DNA of 64,000 bases, from NCBI GenBank assembly GCA_047608075.1, contig JBLKRX010000017.1, positions 34,580 to 98,579 on the forward strand, in the 5' to 3' direction. Below are positions 15,893-23,304 of this stretch, piece after piece. The notes beneath the pieces are model-generated. The model searched no databases, was not told where the DNA came from, and was given only the letters and a program-made list of their open reading frames with translations. How positions within the stretch are numbered: position 1 is the stretch's first letter; each line of letters starts with the position of its first letter. The DNA comes from Ferdinandcohnia humi_A (GTDB taxonomy: Bacteria; Bacillota; Bacilli; Bacillales; Bacillaceae_L). The position numbers and the translations under genes are program-made.

Positions 15893-16786
15893 TTACTGAC
15901 TATGCGATCTATCTAAGAAGTCTAATATGAGTTTGTTCACGAGTTCTTTTTGTTCCACGTTTACTAGATGGCCGGCTCGAGGGATGATGTGAGTCTCTAC
16001 GTTCTCGAGGGAATTCTTTATTCGGTTTTCAGCCTTAATAGCCGGATAAATCACTTCCTCAGCACCTACTAAAAATAGTGTCCGATTTTTAATCTTTTGT
16101 AGCTCCGAGTCTTTGAATACACGAGGTTGTACTCTATTAGTTGGTCTACAATGTGTGTAGGAAATAACTAATTGATTAAGATATGTATCGCCTAAAATTT
16201 CAAGGTTATTACCTTTAGCAAGAAACCAACTCCAAGCAGATAAAATTCTTTTCGTTGTTGGAAAGATCATCGCAGGAAATACTTTGAAATAGAACTTTAC
16301 AGTGAGAGGTAAAACCGAACATGCTGGTGCAAGCAATAGTAGGGACTTTATTTTTTCTTGGTGGTTCATCGCGTAGTTGGTAGCTAAAAATCCACCAAAT
16401 GAATGTCCAAGTAAATTAAATTTATTAATACCTAACTTCTCTACAACCTCATTTAAACATTCTTCATACTCGTCTATCGTAAGAATAGGAGAGGTTAATT
16501 CAGTCTTTCCAAAATCATTAGGTGTATCTATGCAATACGTACGGTATTTCTCACTAATCTGGCTAATATTAAATGTCCACATAGTAGAACTACCCGTCAT
16601 TCCAGGCAATAAAACTAAAGGTGGTGCATCAAGGGGACCACTAATAATGACATGTATGTCCCCGAATTTGGTAGTAATAAATTTTGATTCGAAAGGAATT
16701 GTCCATTCCTCTAACACCATATCATAAGCACTTATAAATTGTTTCCGGCCGAGTTCTGATTTAAAAATTGATTGCGTTTTCGTCAT
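15893..16786 (-). CDS. Alpha/beta hydrolase
   Basis: The 297-residue protein has the order of an alpha/beta hydrolase. The oxyanion-region LLPGMTGSS is followed by the nucleophile elbow LGHSFGGF (about 133-140) and a late His in RAGHLVNVEQ. The start is ATG 16786, just after GAGGGAG; an upstream in-frame ATG at 16852 has no such site. The substrate is unknown, and relatives are annotated as carboxylesterases or generic hydrolases. It runs opposite to its neighbours, between two palindrome copies. Confidence 0.82.
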   Translation of the reverse strand: MTKTQSIFKSELGRKQFISAYDMVLEEWTIPFESKFITTKFGDIHVIISGPLDAPPLVLLPGMTGSSTMWTFNISQISEKYRTYCIDTPNDFGKTELTSPILTIDEYEECLNEVVEKLGINKFNLLGHSFGGFLATNYAMNHQEKIKSLLLLAPACSVLPLTVKFYFKVFPAMIFPTTKRILSAWSWFLAKGNNLEILGDTYLNQLVISYTHCRPTNRVQPRVFKDSELQKIKNRTLFLVGAEEVIYPAIKAENRIKNSLENVETHIIPRAGHLVNVEQKELVNKLILDFLDRSHSQ

Positions 16787-16869
16787 TACTATGCTCCCTC
16801 TTCTTCCATGTGTCAAAGAATCCTTAACCTTACTAAAATAATAATCTTGCATTATATTGTACCCGATAT

Positions 16870-16899
16870 AAACGGTATATGGATAAAAAATTACCGTTT
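16870..16899. promoter_or_regulatory. Inverted repeat upstream of the hydrolase gene
   Basis: AAACGGTA (16870-16877) and TACCGTTT (16892-16899) form 8-base arms with a 14-base A/T-rich spacer. A TATAAT-like box on the minus strand lies about 20 bases closer to the hydrolase gene. It may be an operator, although the trailing T run could also make it a weak terminator on the plus strand. Confidence 0.35.
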
Positions 16900-16936
16900 T
16901 TTAACATTATTTTAATGTTGCCAACAGTATTTCGAA

Positions 16937-16978
16937 GGGACGGTTCTCCTGGTTCGTTAGAACCAGAAGAACCGTCCC
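16937..16978. repeat. REP-like palindrome, copy 5
   Basis: Left arm GGGACGGTTCTCCTGGTTC (one change from consensus), 4-base loop GTTA, consensus right arm. It lies in the divergent gap between the hydrolase and the DUF6241-like gene. Confidence 0.9.
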
Positions 16979-17069
16979 CTTGGTCTATTTTTTGACCTAG
17001 TAAATACATATAGTTATAGGTAAATGAGTAACAAGCGAGATAATCTATACTATTTAAATGGGTGATATT

Positions 17070-17564
17070 TTGATAGCGAGGAACCAAATATTTGTTGGGT
17101 TTTTAACTATATTAGTTGTTGTGCTGGTGGGGGTATTTATAAGTAAGAATGAAGCATTACAGGCATACAGAGAGTTCAATGAACAGACCAAAAAAGTAAG
17201 TGGAGTCACTTATGAAATTGGAATCGATGAGTCAGCTACAGAAGCTGAGGTAATTGAAGTCATGCATAAAATGACTCACCAAAAAGTCAAAGCTGAGGAT
17301 AAGTGGGGGGCTATTCCAATGATTTCTGATACAATCGATGCAGTCTCCGAGATCATTGAATCCAGTAATTATCCTCATAAAGAAGACCTGCTTGAGATTG
17401 TAAAGAGTTGGAAACATGGTGATTTTAAACAGATAGACGAAGACCATAACTACTTTTGGGAATACCAGGATGGGACAGTTGGAAAAGCATATGGAGTCCT
17501 GAATAAAACTGAAGAAAAAACATTTATTGTAAATAACTTTGGTGAGGAATACTTGCCACGATAG
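17070..17564 (+). CDS. DUF6241-like membrane-anchored protein
   Basis: The 164-residue protein has one N-terminal membrane helix (IFVGFLTILVVVLVGVFI). A small outer domain follows with EVIEVMHKMTHQKVKAEDKWGAIPM, the DLLEIVKSWKHGDF segment and an acidic-aromatic end. These match my recollection of the Bacillus DUF6241 family; the function is unknown. TTG 17070 is placed just after GGGTGAT; ATG 17058 in the same frame is the alternative. A palindrome copy follows 36 bases after the stop. Confidence 0.65.
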   Translation: MIARNQIFVGFLTILVVVLVGVFISKNEALQAYREFNEQTKKVSGVTYEIGIDESATEAEVIEVMHKMTHQKVKAEDKWGAIPMISDTIDAVSEIIESSNYPHKEDLLEIVKSWKHGDFKQIDEDHNYFWEYQDGTVGKAYGVLNKTEEKTFIVNNFGEEYLPR

Positions 17565-17600
17565 GGTGAACCAAAGTGATCTGATCCATAGGGATCCATA

Positions 17601-17643
17601 GGGACGGTTCTTCTGGATCTTTTTGAACCAGAAGAACCGTCCC
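17601..17643. repeat. REP-like palindrome, copy 6
   Basis: Consensus outer arms with an unpaired inner change in the left arm (GGATC for GGTTC). Both flanks show micro-duplications: GATCCATAGG twice at 17583-17602, and TTGGTTTC three times at 17645-17668. Confidence 0.9.
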
Positions 17644-17833
17644 CTTGGTTTCTTGGTTTCTTGGTTTCCTTTGGTCTTTCTCTTTCTTAAATACCTCAAA
17701 TTAGCTATCATAGAAATAGTAGGAGGCTTTGAGGATACTGGGGCGGCTAACTGTGCTATTAGATTGTGATTGTGGGACAATGAACCTGTCCCTTTGTCCC
17801 AACCCCGTGTCCCAGAAGGAGGGGGAAGGTTTC

Positions 17834-18844
17834 ATGCCGTTGGAGATAGTTCGTAATGATTTGACGAAGATGAGTGTTGATGCGATTGTAAATGCTGCGA
17901 ATACGGAATTAAAGATGGGTGGAGGTGTTTGCGGTGCTATATTTCGGGCTGCGGGAGCTACTGAACTACAGGAAGCCTGTGAAGAAATCGGTGGATGCCA
18001 GGTCGGGCAAGCCGTACTCACCGAAGCGTTCCGCTTACCTTCAAAATATATCATTCATACATCAGGACCAGTTTGGCGAGGTGGTTCTCAAAAGGAAGGA
18101 GATCTGTTAAGATCTTCCTACCAAAATTCTTTGGAGCTAGCTCTAAATCATAAATGTAAATCAATCGCTTTTCCGCTGATATCTACTGGAATCTATGGTT
18201 ACCCGAAGGAGGAGGCATTCCAAATCGCGGTTTCCACTATCAGTTCATTTTTATTACAGCATGACATGCTCGTATATCTCGTCGTGTTTGATAAAGCATC
18301 CTTTGGCTTGAGCCAAAAGCTATTCAACTCTATCCATCAATATATCGACGAACATTATGTTGAGGAAGTCGATATTACGTATAACCGTAGAGATGACAGG
18401 TTTATTATGGAGCAATTGCAAGATGTAAAAAGTAGTCAGCCTGATTTTTATGAAGATGAGGATTTAATAAGGCAAAGCAATTTAGTAGATTTGCTGGACC
18501 TACTTGAAGAATCCTTTTCGGAACGTTTGCTTCGTTTGATTGATGAAAGAGAAATGACTGATGTAGAGACATATAAGAAGGCAAATATCGATCGGAGACT
18601 GTTCTCAAAAATTAGAAATGAAAAAGACTACACACCAAAAAAGAAAACAGCGATCGCATTTGCTATTGCATTACAATTGAGTATCGATGAGACAAATGAG
18701 CTACTGTCGGCTGCAGGGTATACATTGTCGCATAGCAGTAAGTTTGATGTGATTATTCAATTCTTTATTCAACATGGTAACTACAATATTCATGAAATTA
18801 ATGAAGCATTATTTGCGTTTGACCAGCCTATACTCGGTGCTTAA
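17834..18844 (+). CDS. Macro-domain protein with a C-terminal helical domain
   Basis: Residues about 1-165 form a macro domain (ADP-ribose or ADP-ribosyl binding and hydrolysis). NAANTELKMGGGVCGAIFRAAG marks the Asn/Gly-rich binding loop, but is quoted here only by its core VNAAN and GGGVCGAIF; STGIYGYP marks the second loop. Residues about 205-336 form a helical domain with YKKANIDRRLFSKIR and AIALQLSIDETNELLSAAG, resembling a helix-turn-helix tail seen on several accessory proteins. ATG 17834 follows GAAGGAGGGGG. A VWA gene lies 87 bases downstream. Deacylation or ADP-ribose removal is inferred from the family. Confidence 0.8.
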   Translation: MPLEIVRNDLTKMSVDAIVNAANTELKMGGGVCGAIFRAAGATELQEACEEIGGCQVGQAVLTEAFRLPSKYIIHTSGPVWRGGSQKEGDLLRSSYQNSLELALNHKCKSIAFPLISTGIYGYPKEEAFQIAVSTISSFLLQHDMLVYLVVFDKASFGLSQKLFNSIHQYIDEHYVEEVDITYNRRDDRFIMEQLQDVKSSQPDFYEDEDLIRQSNLVDLLDLLEESFSERLLRLIDEREMTDVETYKKANIDRRLFSKIRNEKDYTPKKKTAIAFAIALQLSIDETNELLSAAGYTLSHSSKFDVIIQFFIQHGNYNIHEINEALFAFDQPILGA

Positions 18845-18847
18845 AAA

Positions 18848-18875
18848 ATGTCGCTTTTAGAGCGACCTTTTTTGT
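18848..18875 (+). terminator. Terminator between the macro and VWA genes
   Basis: GTCGC and GCGAC form a short stem with a T run after it. It may reduce rather than abolish read-through into the VWA gene. Confidence 0.65.
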
Positions 18876-18931
18876 TTTACATCTTGTTATTCTTAGCTTG
18901 TAAATCATAAAGAGAGCGGAGGAAAACAAGG

Positions 18932-19573
18932 ATGAAAACAGAATTAGTATTTATTTTAGATAAAAGCGGTTCAATGGCTGGACTTGAGGAAGATACGATT
19001 GGTGGGTACAATGCAATGCTGATGAAGCAAAAAAAGGCAGAAGGAGAAGCCTATATTACGACAGTACTATTCAATCATCATTACGAATTATTGCATGACC
19101 GTATCAATGTTAGAGGTATTTCTCCAATAACAGAAAACGATTATGAGGTTGGTGGAACTACTGCACTACTGGATGCGATTGGATCGACCATTCAAAAAAT
19201 CAACAATGTTCAAAAGCGAACGAGTAAGGAGGAACGAGCTGACAAGGTTCTATTTGTAATTACAACGGATGGTATGGAAAATGCCAGTCGGGAATATACA
19301 GCAGATAAAATAAAGAAAATGATAGAAAATCAAAAAACAAAGTATGGTTGGGATTTCATGTTCCTAGGTGCGAATATCGACGCCATCTCAACGGCTGCGC
19401 AATATGGAATCGATGAGGACTTTGCAGTGGATTACCATGCTGATGCGGTAGGTACGAAATTGAATTATGAGATGCTTAGCGAAGCTGTAACAAATCTTCG
19501 CAGCGGGAAAAAAATAGACCGAAGCTGGAAAGAAGGCATTGAACGAGATTATAATCGTCGTTCAAGAAACTAA
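18932..19573 (+). CDS. VWA-domain protein with intact MIDAS
   Basis: The 213-residue cytosolic protein is essentially a single von Willebrand factor A domain. The metal-ion site is complete: DKSGS (about 10-14), the Thr in GGTTALLDAIG and the Asp in ITTDGME. The start follows a GGAGG site. Such proteins mediate metal-dependent protein contacts. Pairing with the macro-domain gene suggests a joint function, which is inference. Confidence 0.82.
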   Translation: MKTELVFILDKSGSMAGLEEDTIGGYNAMLMKQKKAEGEAYITTVLFNHHYELLHDRINVRGISPITENDYEVGGTTALLDAIGSTIQKINNVQKRTSKEERADKVLFVITTDGMENASREYTADKIKKMIENQKTKYGWDFMFLGANIDAISTAAQYGIDEDFAVDYHADAVGTKLNYEMLSEAVTNLRSGKKIDRSWKEGIERDYNRRSRN

Positions 19574-19583
19574 ATGGACCGAG

Positions 19584-19623
19584 GGGACGGTTCTTGTGGT
19601 ATTCGAACCACAAGAACCGTCCC
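19584..19623. repeat. REP-like palindrome, copy 7 (compensated variant)
   Basis: The left arm reads GGGACGGTTCTTGTGGT and the right arm ACCACAAGAACCGTCCC. The C-to-G change in the left arm is matched by G-to-C in the right arm, so pairing is preserved. A TTGGTTAC motif occurs twice in the right flank. Confidence 0.92.
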
Positions 19624-19711
19624 CTTGGTTACTTTGGTTACAATCCTAAAAAAGGAGAATCCTGTCACTTTGTAGAATATTTGTTGTATCTAAATATGAA
19701 GGTGTGCAGAC

Positions 19712-20509
19712 ATGAAAAATAATATTTTTGCTTTTTTGCTTACATATGGTATTCTTAGCCTTTATTTTAATCTGGTACCGATCTTGTTTCTGATGAATGA
19801 CTTGATTCGATTTTTCCATATCATTTTGTTCTTTCCATTTGCTTTTCTTTTAGCAAAGCTGTTTTATGGTCGAGGATTGGACAGTTTTGGATTTGTTTTT
19901 CCCAGAGGATGGGGGAGAAATTTAGTAGTAGGGCTTTTAACCGGAGCTTTTTTTTGGACACTTCTTTTTGGAATATATATTGCTACTGACAAAATAGAAT
20001 ATATAGGAATAAAGTCTCCTACTGAGAGTATCGTACCAATCGCAATTCTTCTCTTTGGGTTTGGAACAGGATCCCTAATTAATGACATGCTAGTTCGAGG
20101 ACTTGTTTTTCATCACTTTTTGGGGAAATACCCTGTACCTGTAGTCTTTCTAATTTCGCTTTTGTTGTATGCATTTGATGATATTTGGTATGCAGGGTTT
20201 AGTTTACAGAATACCATCTTTTCAATCATCCTTGGGCTAAGTCTCACCTTTACCTATTACAAAACAAAATCAATATGGGCAAATACAGGAATTCATTTCG
20301 GGCTGAATATCATTTACGGCCTTTTTTATGGAGTCACTGGGAACCCGGGAGATGGTGTTATCCTATTTACCAATGGAACAAACGTAAGTCTCTGGACGAA
20401 TTGGATATCAACTATTATCTCATTATTGATGTTCGTAGTACTTCTATTGACGATACACTTTTATACTGTTCCTATCAAGCGTAGTAAAAACGGTATCGTT
20501 GAACTATAA
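19712..20509 (+). CDS. CPBP-family membrane protein with degenerate active site
   Basis: The 265-residue protein has about eight membrane helices and the overall plan of CPBP (Abi/CaaX protease-like) proteins. The usual EExxxR motif reads INDMLVRG, keeping Arg but with Asn-Asp in place of the two Glu. The FxxxH motif reads YAFDD, without His. Only the third motif, IHFGLN, is intact. It is therefore probably not an active protease. It sits with a zinc-ribbon gene and a DinB-like gene downstream, both close together. Confidence 0.7.
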   Translation: MKNNIFAFLLTYGILSLYFNLVPILFLMNDLIRFFHIILFFPFAFLLAKLFYGRGLDSFGFVFPRGWGRNLVVGLLTGAFFWTLLFGIYIATDKIEYIGIKSPTESIVPIAILLFGFGTGSLINDMLVRGLVFHHFLGKYPVPVVFLISLLLYAFDDIWYAGFSLQNTIFSIILGLSLTFTYYKTKSIWANTGIHFGLNIIYGLFYGVTGNPGDGVILFTNGTNVSLWTNWISTIISLLMFVVLLLTIHFYTVPIKRSKNGIVEL

Positions 20510-20525
20510 AAGGGGGGCGCTTTAC

Positions 20526-20717
20526 ATGAAAGCAAAAGAATGCCCAAAGTGCGGGTCAAAGGCAATAGGAACAGGAAAACAGACTGGATACTCCGTTATG
20601 TATCCAGTTAACAAGATGAGTTTAGGGTCAGATATCGTTTTTTCTATATGTGTTAGCTGTGGATTTATCATTGAAAGCTATGTAACGAAGCCAGAAAAGT
20701 TTAAGGACACGATGTAG
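20526..20717 (+). CDS. Small zinc-ribbon protein
   Basis: The 63-residue protein holds two CxxC pairs, ECPKCGS near the N-terminus and ICVSCGF about 30 residues later. This is the pattern of small Bacillus proteins often labelled TFIIIB-like zinc ribbons. AAGGGGGG lies 10 bases before the ATG. The role is unknown; it starts 16 bases after the CPBP-like gene and is probably co-transcribed. Confidence 0.75.
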   Translation: MKAKECPKCGSKAIGTGKQTGYSVMYPVNKMSLGSDIVFSICVSCGFIIESYVTKPEKFKDTM

Positions 20718-20745
20718 TCTAAAATATCAAGAGAGGTGATTAAGT

Positions 20746-21237
20746 ATGATGGAGGAAAACAACAAAACGAGGGAAGTACTTTTACAAGCCGTAGAGGGAC
20801 TATCAGATGATCAGTTAAATCAACAGGTTGTGGAAGGTAAATGGTCAATCATGCAGGTCTTGGAACATCTTAATCTATTAGAAAAGGTTGTTTCTCATAT
20901 GATTCGAAGCCAGCTTGAGAATGAGACGGATACTGCCGTAGAAGCTAAGCCAATCGAGGAGCTAACACTGAATCGAAGCATAAAAATCGAGGCACCATCC
21001 TTTCTTATTCCTTCCAATGACTATATTACGTTGGAAGATATGAAAGCGAGACTTCTTAAGTCTAGAGCCAGACTTCTACAAGCAATAGAGGGAGTAGAAC
21101 CTGCTTTACTACAGAAAAAATCCTATCAGCACCCCAACTTTGGAGTTATAAACTTGCATCAATGGGTAAGTTTTGTCGGTTTACATGAAAGACGTCATTT
21201 ACAGCAGATTGAGGAACTGAAAGAGAGGCTCTTCTAA
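20746..21237 (+). CDS. DinB-family protein
   Basis: The 163-residue four-helix protein has the metal-binding His set of the DinB_2/YfiT group: a His in MQVLEHLNLLEK (about 47) and two in LHERRHLQQIEEL (about 147-151). Members of this fold act as thiol-dependent transferases or have no known activity. GAGAGGTGAT precedes an ATG-ATG start. A terminator follows at once. Confidence 0.82.
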   Translation: MMEENNKTREVLLQAVEGLSDDQLNQQVVEGKWSIMQVLEHLNLLEKVVSHMIRSQLENETDTAVEAKPIEELTLNRSIKIEAPSFLIPSNDYITLEDMKARLLKSRARLLQAIEGVEPALLQKKSYQHPNFGVINLHQWVSFVGLHERRHLQQIEELKERLF

Positions 21238-21242
21238 ACGGT

Positions 21243-21275
21243 AAGCTAGTTCATTTAAATGGGCTAGCTTTTTTC
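21243..21275 (+). terminator. Terminator after the DinB-like gene
   Basis: AAGCTAG pairs with CTAGCTT across a 14-base loop, followed by T residues. Confidence 0.8.
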
Positions 21276-21637
21276 TTTAGGAGTCTTAGATTTTAAAATT
21301 ATTAGCGAGAAACCAATAGTGTTTACAGACTAAAAAAATAGTCATTTTTACCCTCCAAAAATATCTCCTTTCCTCCTAGTTGTACCCACAAAACCCTCCA
21401 TTCGGACCAATGAAAAAGAGCCTCAAGGTACGCTATAATAGCAGTATGAATAGTAAAAATATTCAACTCCACTAACAGGAGGTGACTCCCAAAACACACA
21501 TATCTACTGGTCTCGTAAAGTAAAGCCATCTTCCTTACCGCTTGCACTCAGTCCATCTAATTCATCTACTCTATCTCCAGCAACTATCGGCAACTCCATA
21601 TTCTTATCTACATACTAAAAAGAAATGAGGGATTTTA
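21276..21637. other. Long leader region of the subtilase gene
   Basis: The region holds a TATAAT at about 21434-21439 with only a weak -35 (TGAAAA-like), and an AGGAGGTGA at about 21477-21486 with no reading frame behind it. If transcription starts near 21446, the leader is about 190 bases, long enough for post-transcriptional control. I see no recognised riboswitch. Confidence 0.35.
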
Positions 21638-22891
21638 TTGAAAGTAATTTCTAAGGCGTTCCCAATTTTTCTAAGTCTTCTACTCTTTTATTCTATTTTT
21701 GCAGTAAGTGTATTTGCTGCATCTCCTCAAGATGTAACCTCCAATAATGAACTGAGGGTCTTAATCCAACCGTTAAATAAAAATGATAAATCCAAATTAA
21801 AGTCTACCTACGGAGCTCGCTGGGACTTTGAATCACTAGGATTTACAACTACCGTGAATGAAAACCAGTATCAAGCTTTATTGAAAAATAAAAACGTAAA
21901 GGTATCAGTAGTTGATACGTTATCTATTGCTGCAAAGCCACAACCAAGTACCGGTGCGACGCCATCAGACCAAACTCCTTGGGGAATTGAAGCAATCTAT
22001 GATAATTCTAGCATTGCTTCAACAGACGGTGGAGTGAATGTTAGAGTCGCAGTTTTAGATACAGGAACATTTATTGCTCATCCTGATTTAAAAGCAAATG
22101 CAGAGCAATGTAAAGATTTTAGCCAAAGTAAATCACCGATTGTAAATGGCAAATGTGATGATAAGAATGGCCATGGCACACATGTTGCTGGTACAGTACT
22201 AGCAAATGGTGGTGCGGGTAACGGAATCTATGGAGTAGCACCGGATGCAAAGCTTTGGGCCTATAAAGTATTGGGTAACAGCGGGTTCGGATATTCAGAC
22301 GATATTGCAGGAGCAATTCGCCATGCTGCTGACGAAGGGAAGAAGAATGGCGTTAAAGTAGTCATCTCAATGTCTCTAGGTTCAAGCTCAAAGGATTCGT
22401 TAATTGCGGATGCTGTCACATATGCCGTTGCCAATGGTGCGTTGGTTGTTGCAGCTGCAGGTAATGATGGACCTGCTCCAAATACAATTGGATTCCCAGG
22501 TGGTCTTCATGATGTTATCGCAGTCGCAGCTTTAGAGAATGTACAGCAAAATGGATCATATCGAATTGCTGATTTTTCATCTAGAGGTAATCCTACTTCT
22601 GCTGGTGATTTTGTAATCGGGGAAAGAGATGTTGAATTATCGGCGCCAGGACGAGCGATAGAGTCCACATGGAGTGATGGCACATATAACACGATAAGTG
22701 GTACCTCAATGGCAACCCCACATATTTCAGGATTGGCAGCAAAAATCTGGGCGGAAAACCCTACTATGACAAACCATCAACTTCGTGTAGAACTACAAAA
22801 TCGTGCGAAAAGCAATGATATTACTGCAGGTCAATATGCAGGCACTGGCGACGATATCGCCTCAGGCTTTGGCTTTCCGTTAGCAAAATAA
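21638..22891 (+). CDS. Secreted subtilisin-like serine protease (S8)
   Basis: The 417-residue precursor has a signal peptide (about 1-28, cut after VFAA), an I9-type propeptide (about 35-95) and a subtilase domain. The catalytic triad is complete: Asp 141 in AVLDTG, His 182 in GHGTHVAG and Ser 357 in SGTSMATPH. The oxyanion-hole Asn lies in AAAGNDG. Two Cys (in EQCKDF and GKCDD) may form a disulfide near the active site, as in some bacillopeptidase-like or cold-adapted subtilases. TTG 21638 follows GAGGG. Confidence 0.93.
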   Translation: MKVISKAFPIFLSLLLFYSIFAVSVFAASPQDVTSNNELRVLIQPLNKNDKSKLKSTYGARWDFESLGFTTTVNENQYQALLKNKNVKVSVVDTLSIAAKPQPSTGATPSDQTPWGIEAIYDNSSIASTDGGVNVRVAVLDTGTFIAHPDLKANAEQCKDFSQSKSPIVNGKCDDKNGHGTHVAGTVLANGGAGNGIYGVAPDAKLWAYKVLGNSGFGYSDDIAGAIRHAADEGKKNGVKVVISMSLGSSSKDSLIADAVTYAVANGALVVAAAGNDGPAPNTIGFPGGLHDVIAVAALENVQQNGSYRIADFSSRGNPTSAGDFVIGERDVELSAPGRAIESTWSDGTYNTISGTSMATPHISGLAAKIWAENPTMTNHQLRVELQNRAKSNDITAGQYAGTGDDIASGFGFPLAK

Positions 22892-22900
22892 TAGAAAAAA

Positions 22901-22936
22901 ACGGCTAAACTGTGATCAGCAAATTAGCCGTTTTTT
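22901..22936. terminator. Bidirectional terminator between subtilase and arsR genes
   Basis: ACGGCTAA pairs with TTAGCCGT. An A run before and a T run after let it serve both converging transcripts. Confidence 0.85.
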
Positions 22937-22943
22937 ATGTTAA

Positions 22944-23273
22944 TTATTCCACTTCACTTATCTTATCCAAGAGTGAAATGGTATCAACAAGGTGATTGTT
23001 GAAGATTTGTTTTGCTACGGAGAGAAGTTCTACAATCATCGGGTCTCGTAAGGTGTAGATGACACGATTGCCGTCCTTTGTTCCGGTGACAATATTTTTC
23101 GCACGAAGAATCGTTAATTGCTGAGATACAGCAGATCCTTCGCTACCGATGAGGCTTTGAATTTCGTTTACATTTTTATCGCCTTCTGCTAGCAACTCAA
23201 GGATTCTGATCCTTAATGGGTGTGCAAGGGCTTTGAAAAAGTCAGCTTTGAATTGCTGCATTTCTAAGTTCAC
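22944..23273 (-). CDS. ArsR-family regulator of the sulP operon
   Basis: The 109-residue winged-helix repressor has the ArsR core ALAHPLRIRILELLAEG and the recognition segment EGSAVSQQLTILRAKNIV, then the wing GNRVIYTLRD. No Cys residue is present, so a classical thiolate metal site is absent. Sensing would have to use other ligands or another signal. It lies 31 bases after the transporter gene on the same strand and probably controls it. Confidence 0.87.
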   Translation of the reverse strand: MNLEMQQFKADFFKALAHPLRIRILELLAEGDKNVNEIQSLIGSEGSAVSQQLTILRAKNIVTGTKDGNRVIYTLRDPMIVELLSVAKQIFNNHLVDTISLLDKISEVE

Positions 23274-23304
23274 CTGATTTCCTCACTTTCTAAAAAAAGA
23301 AAAG

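Noticed and set aside
17232..17780. Minus-strand open frame of 182 codons
   Set aside because: It is antisense to the DUF6241-like gene and passes through palindrome copy 6. The translation is repetitive and has no motif.
7444..19623. CRISPR array
   Set aside because: The seven palindromes are kilobases apart and separated by genes, not by short spacers, and no cas genes are present.
21323..21547. Minus-strand frame upstream of the subtilase gene
   Set aside because: It has no ribosome binding site and no protein-like features. The stretch is better read as a promoter and leader.
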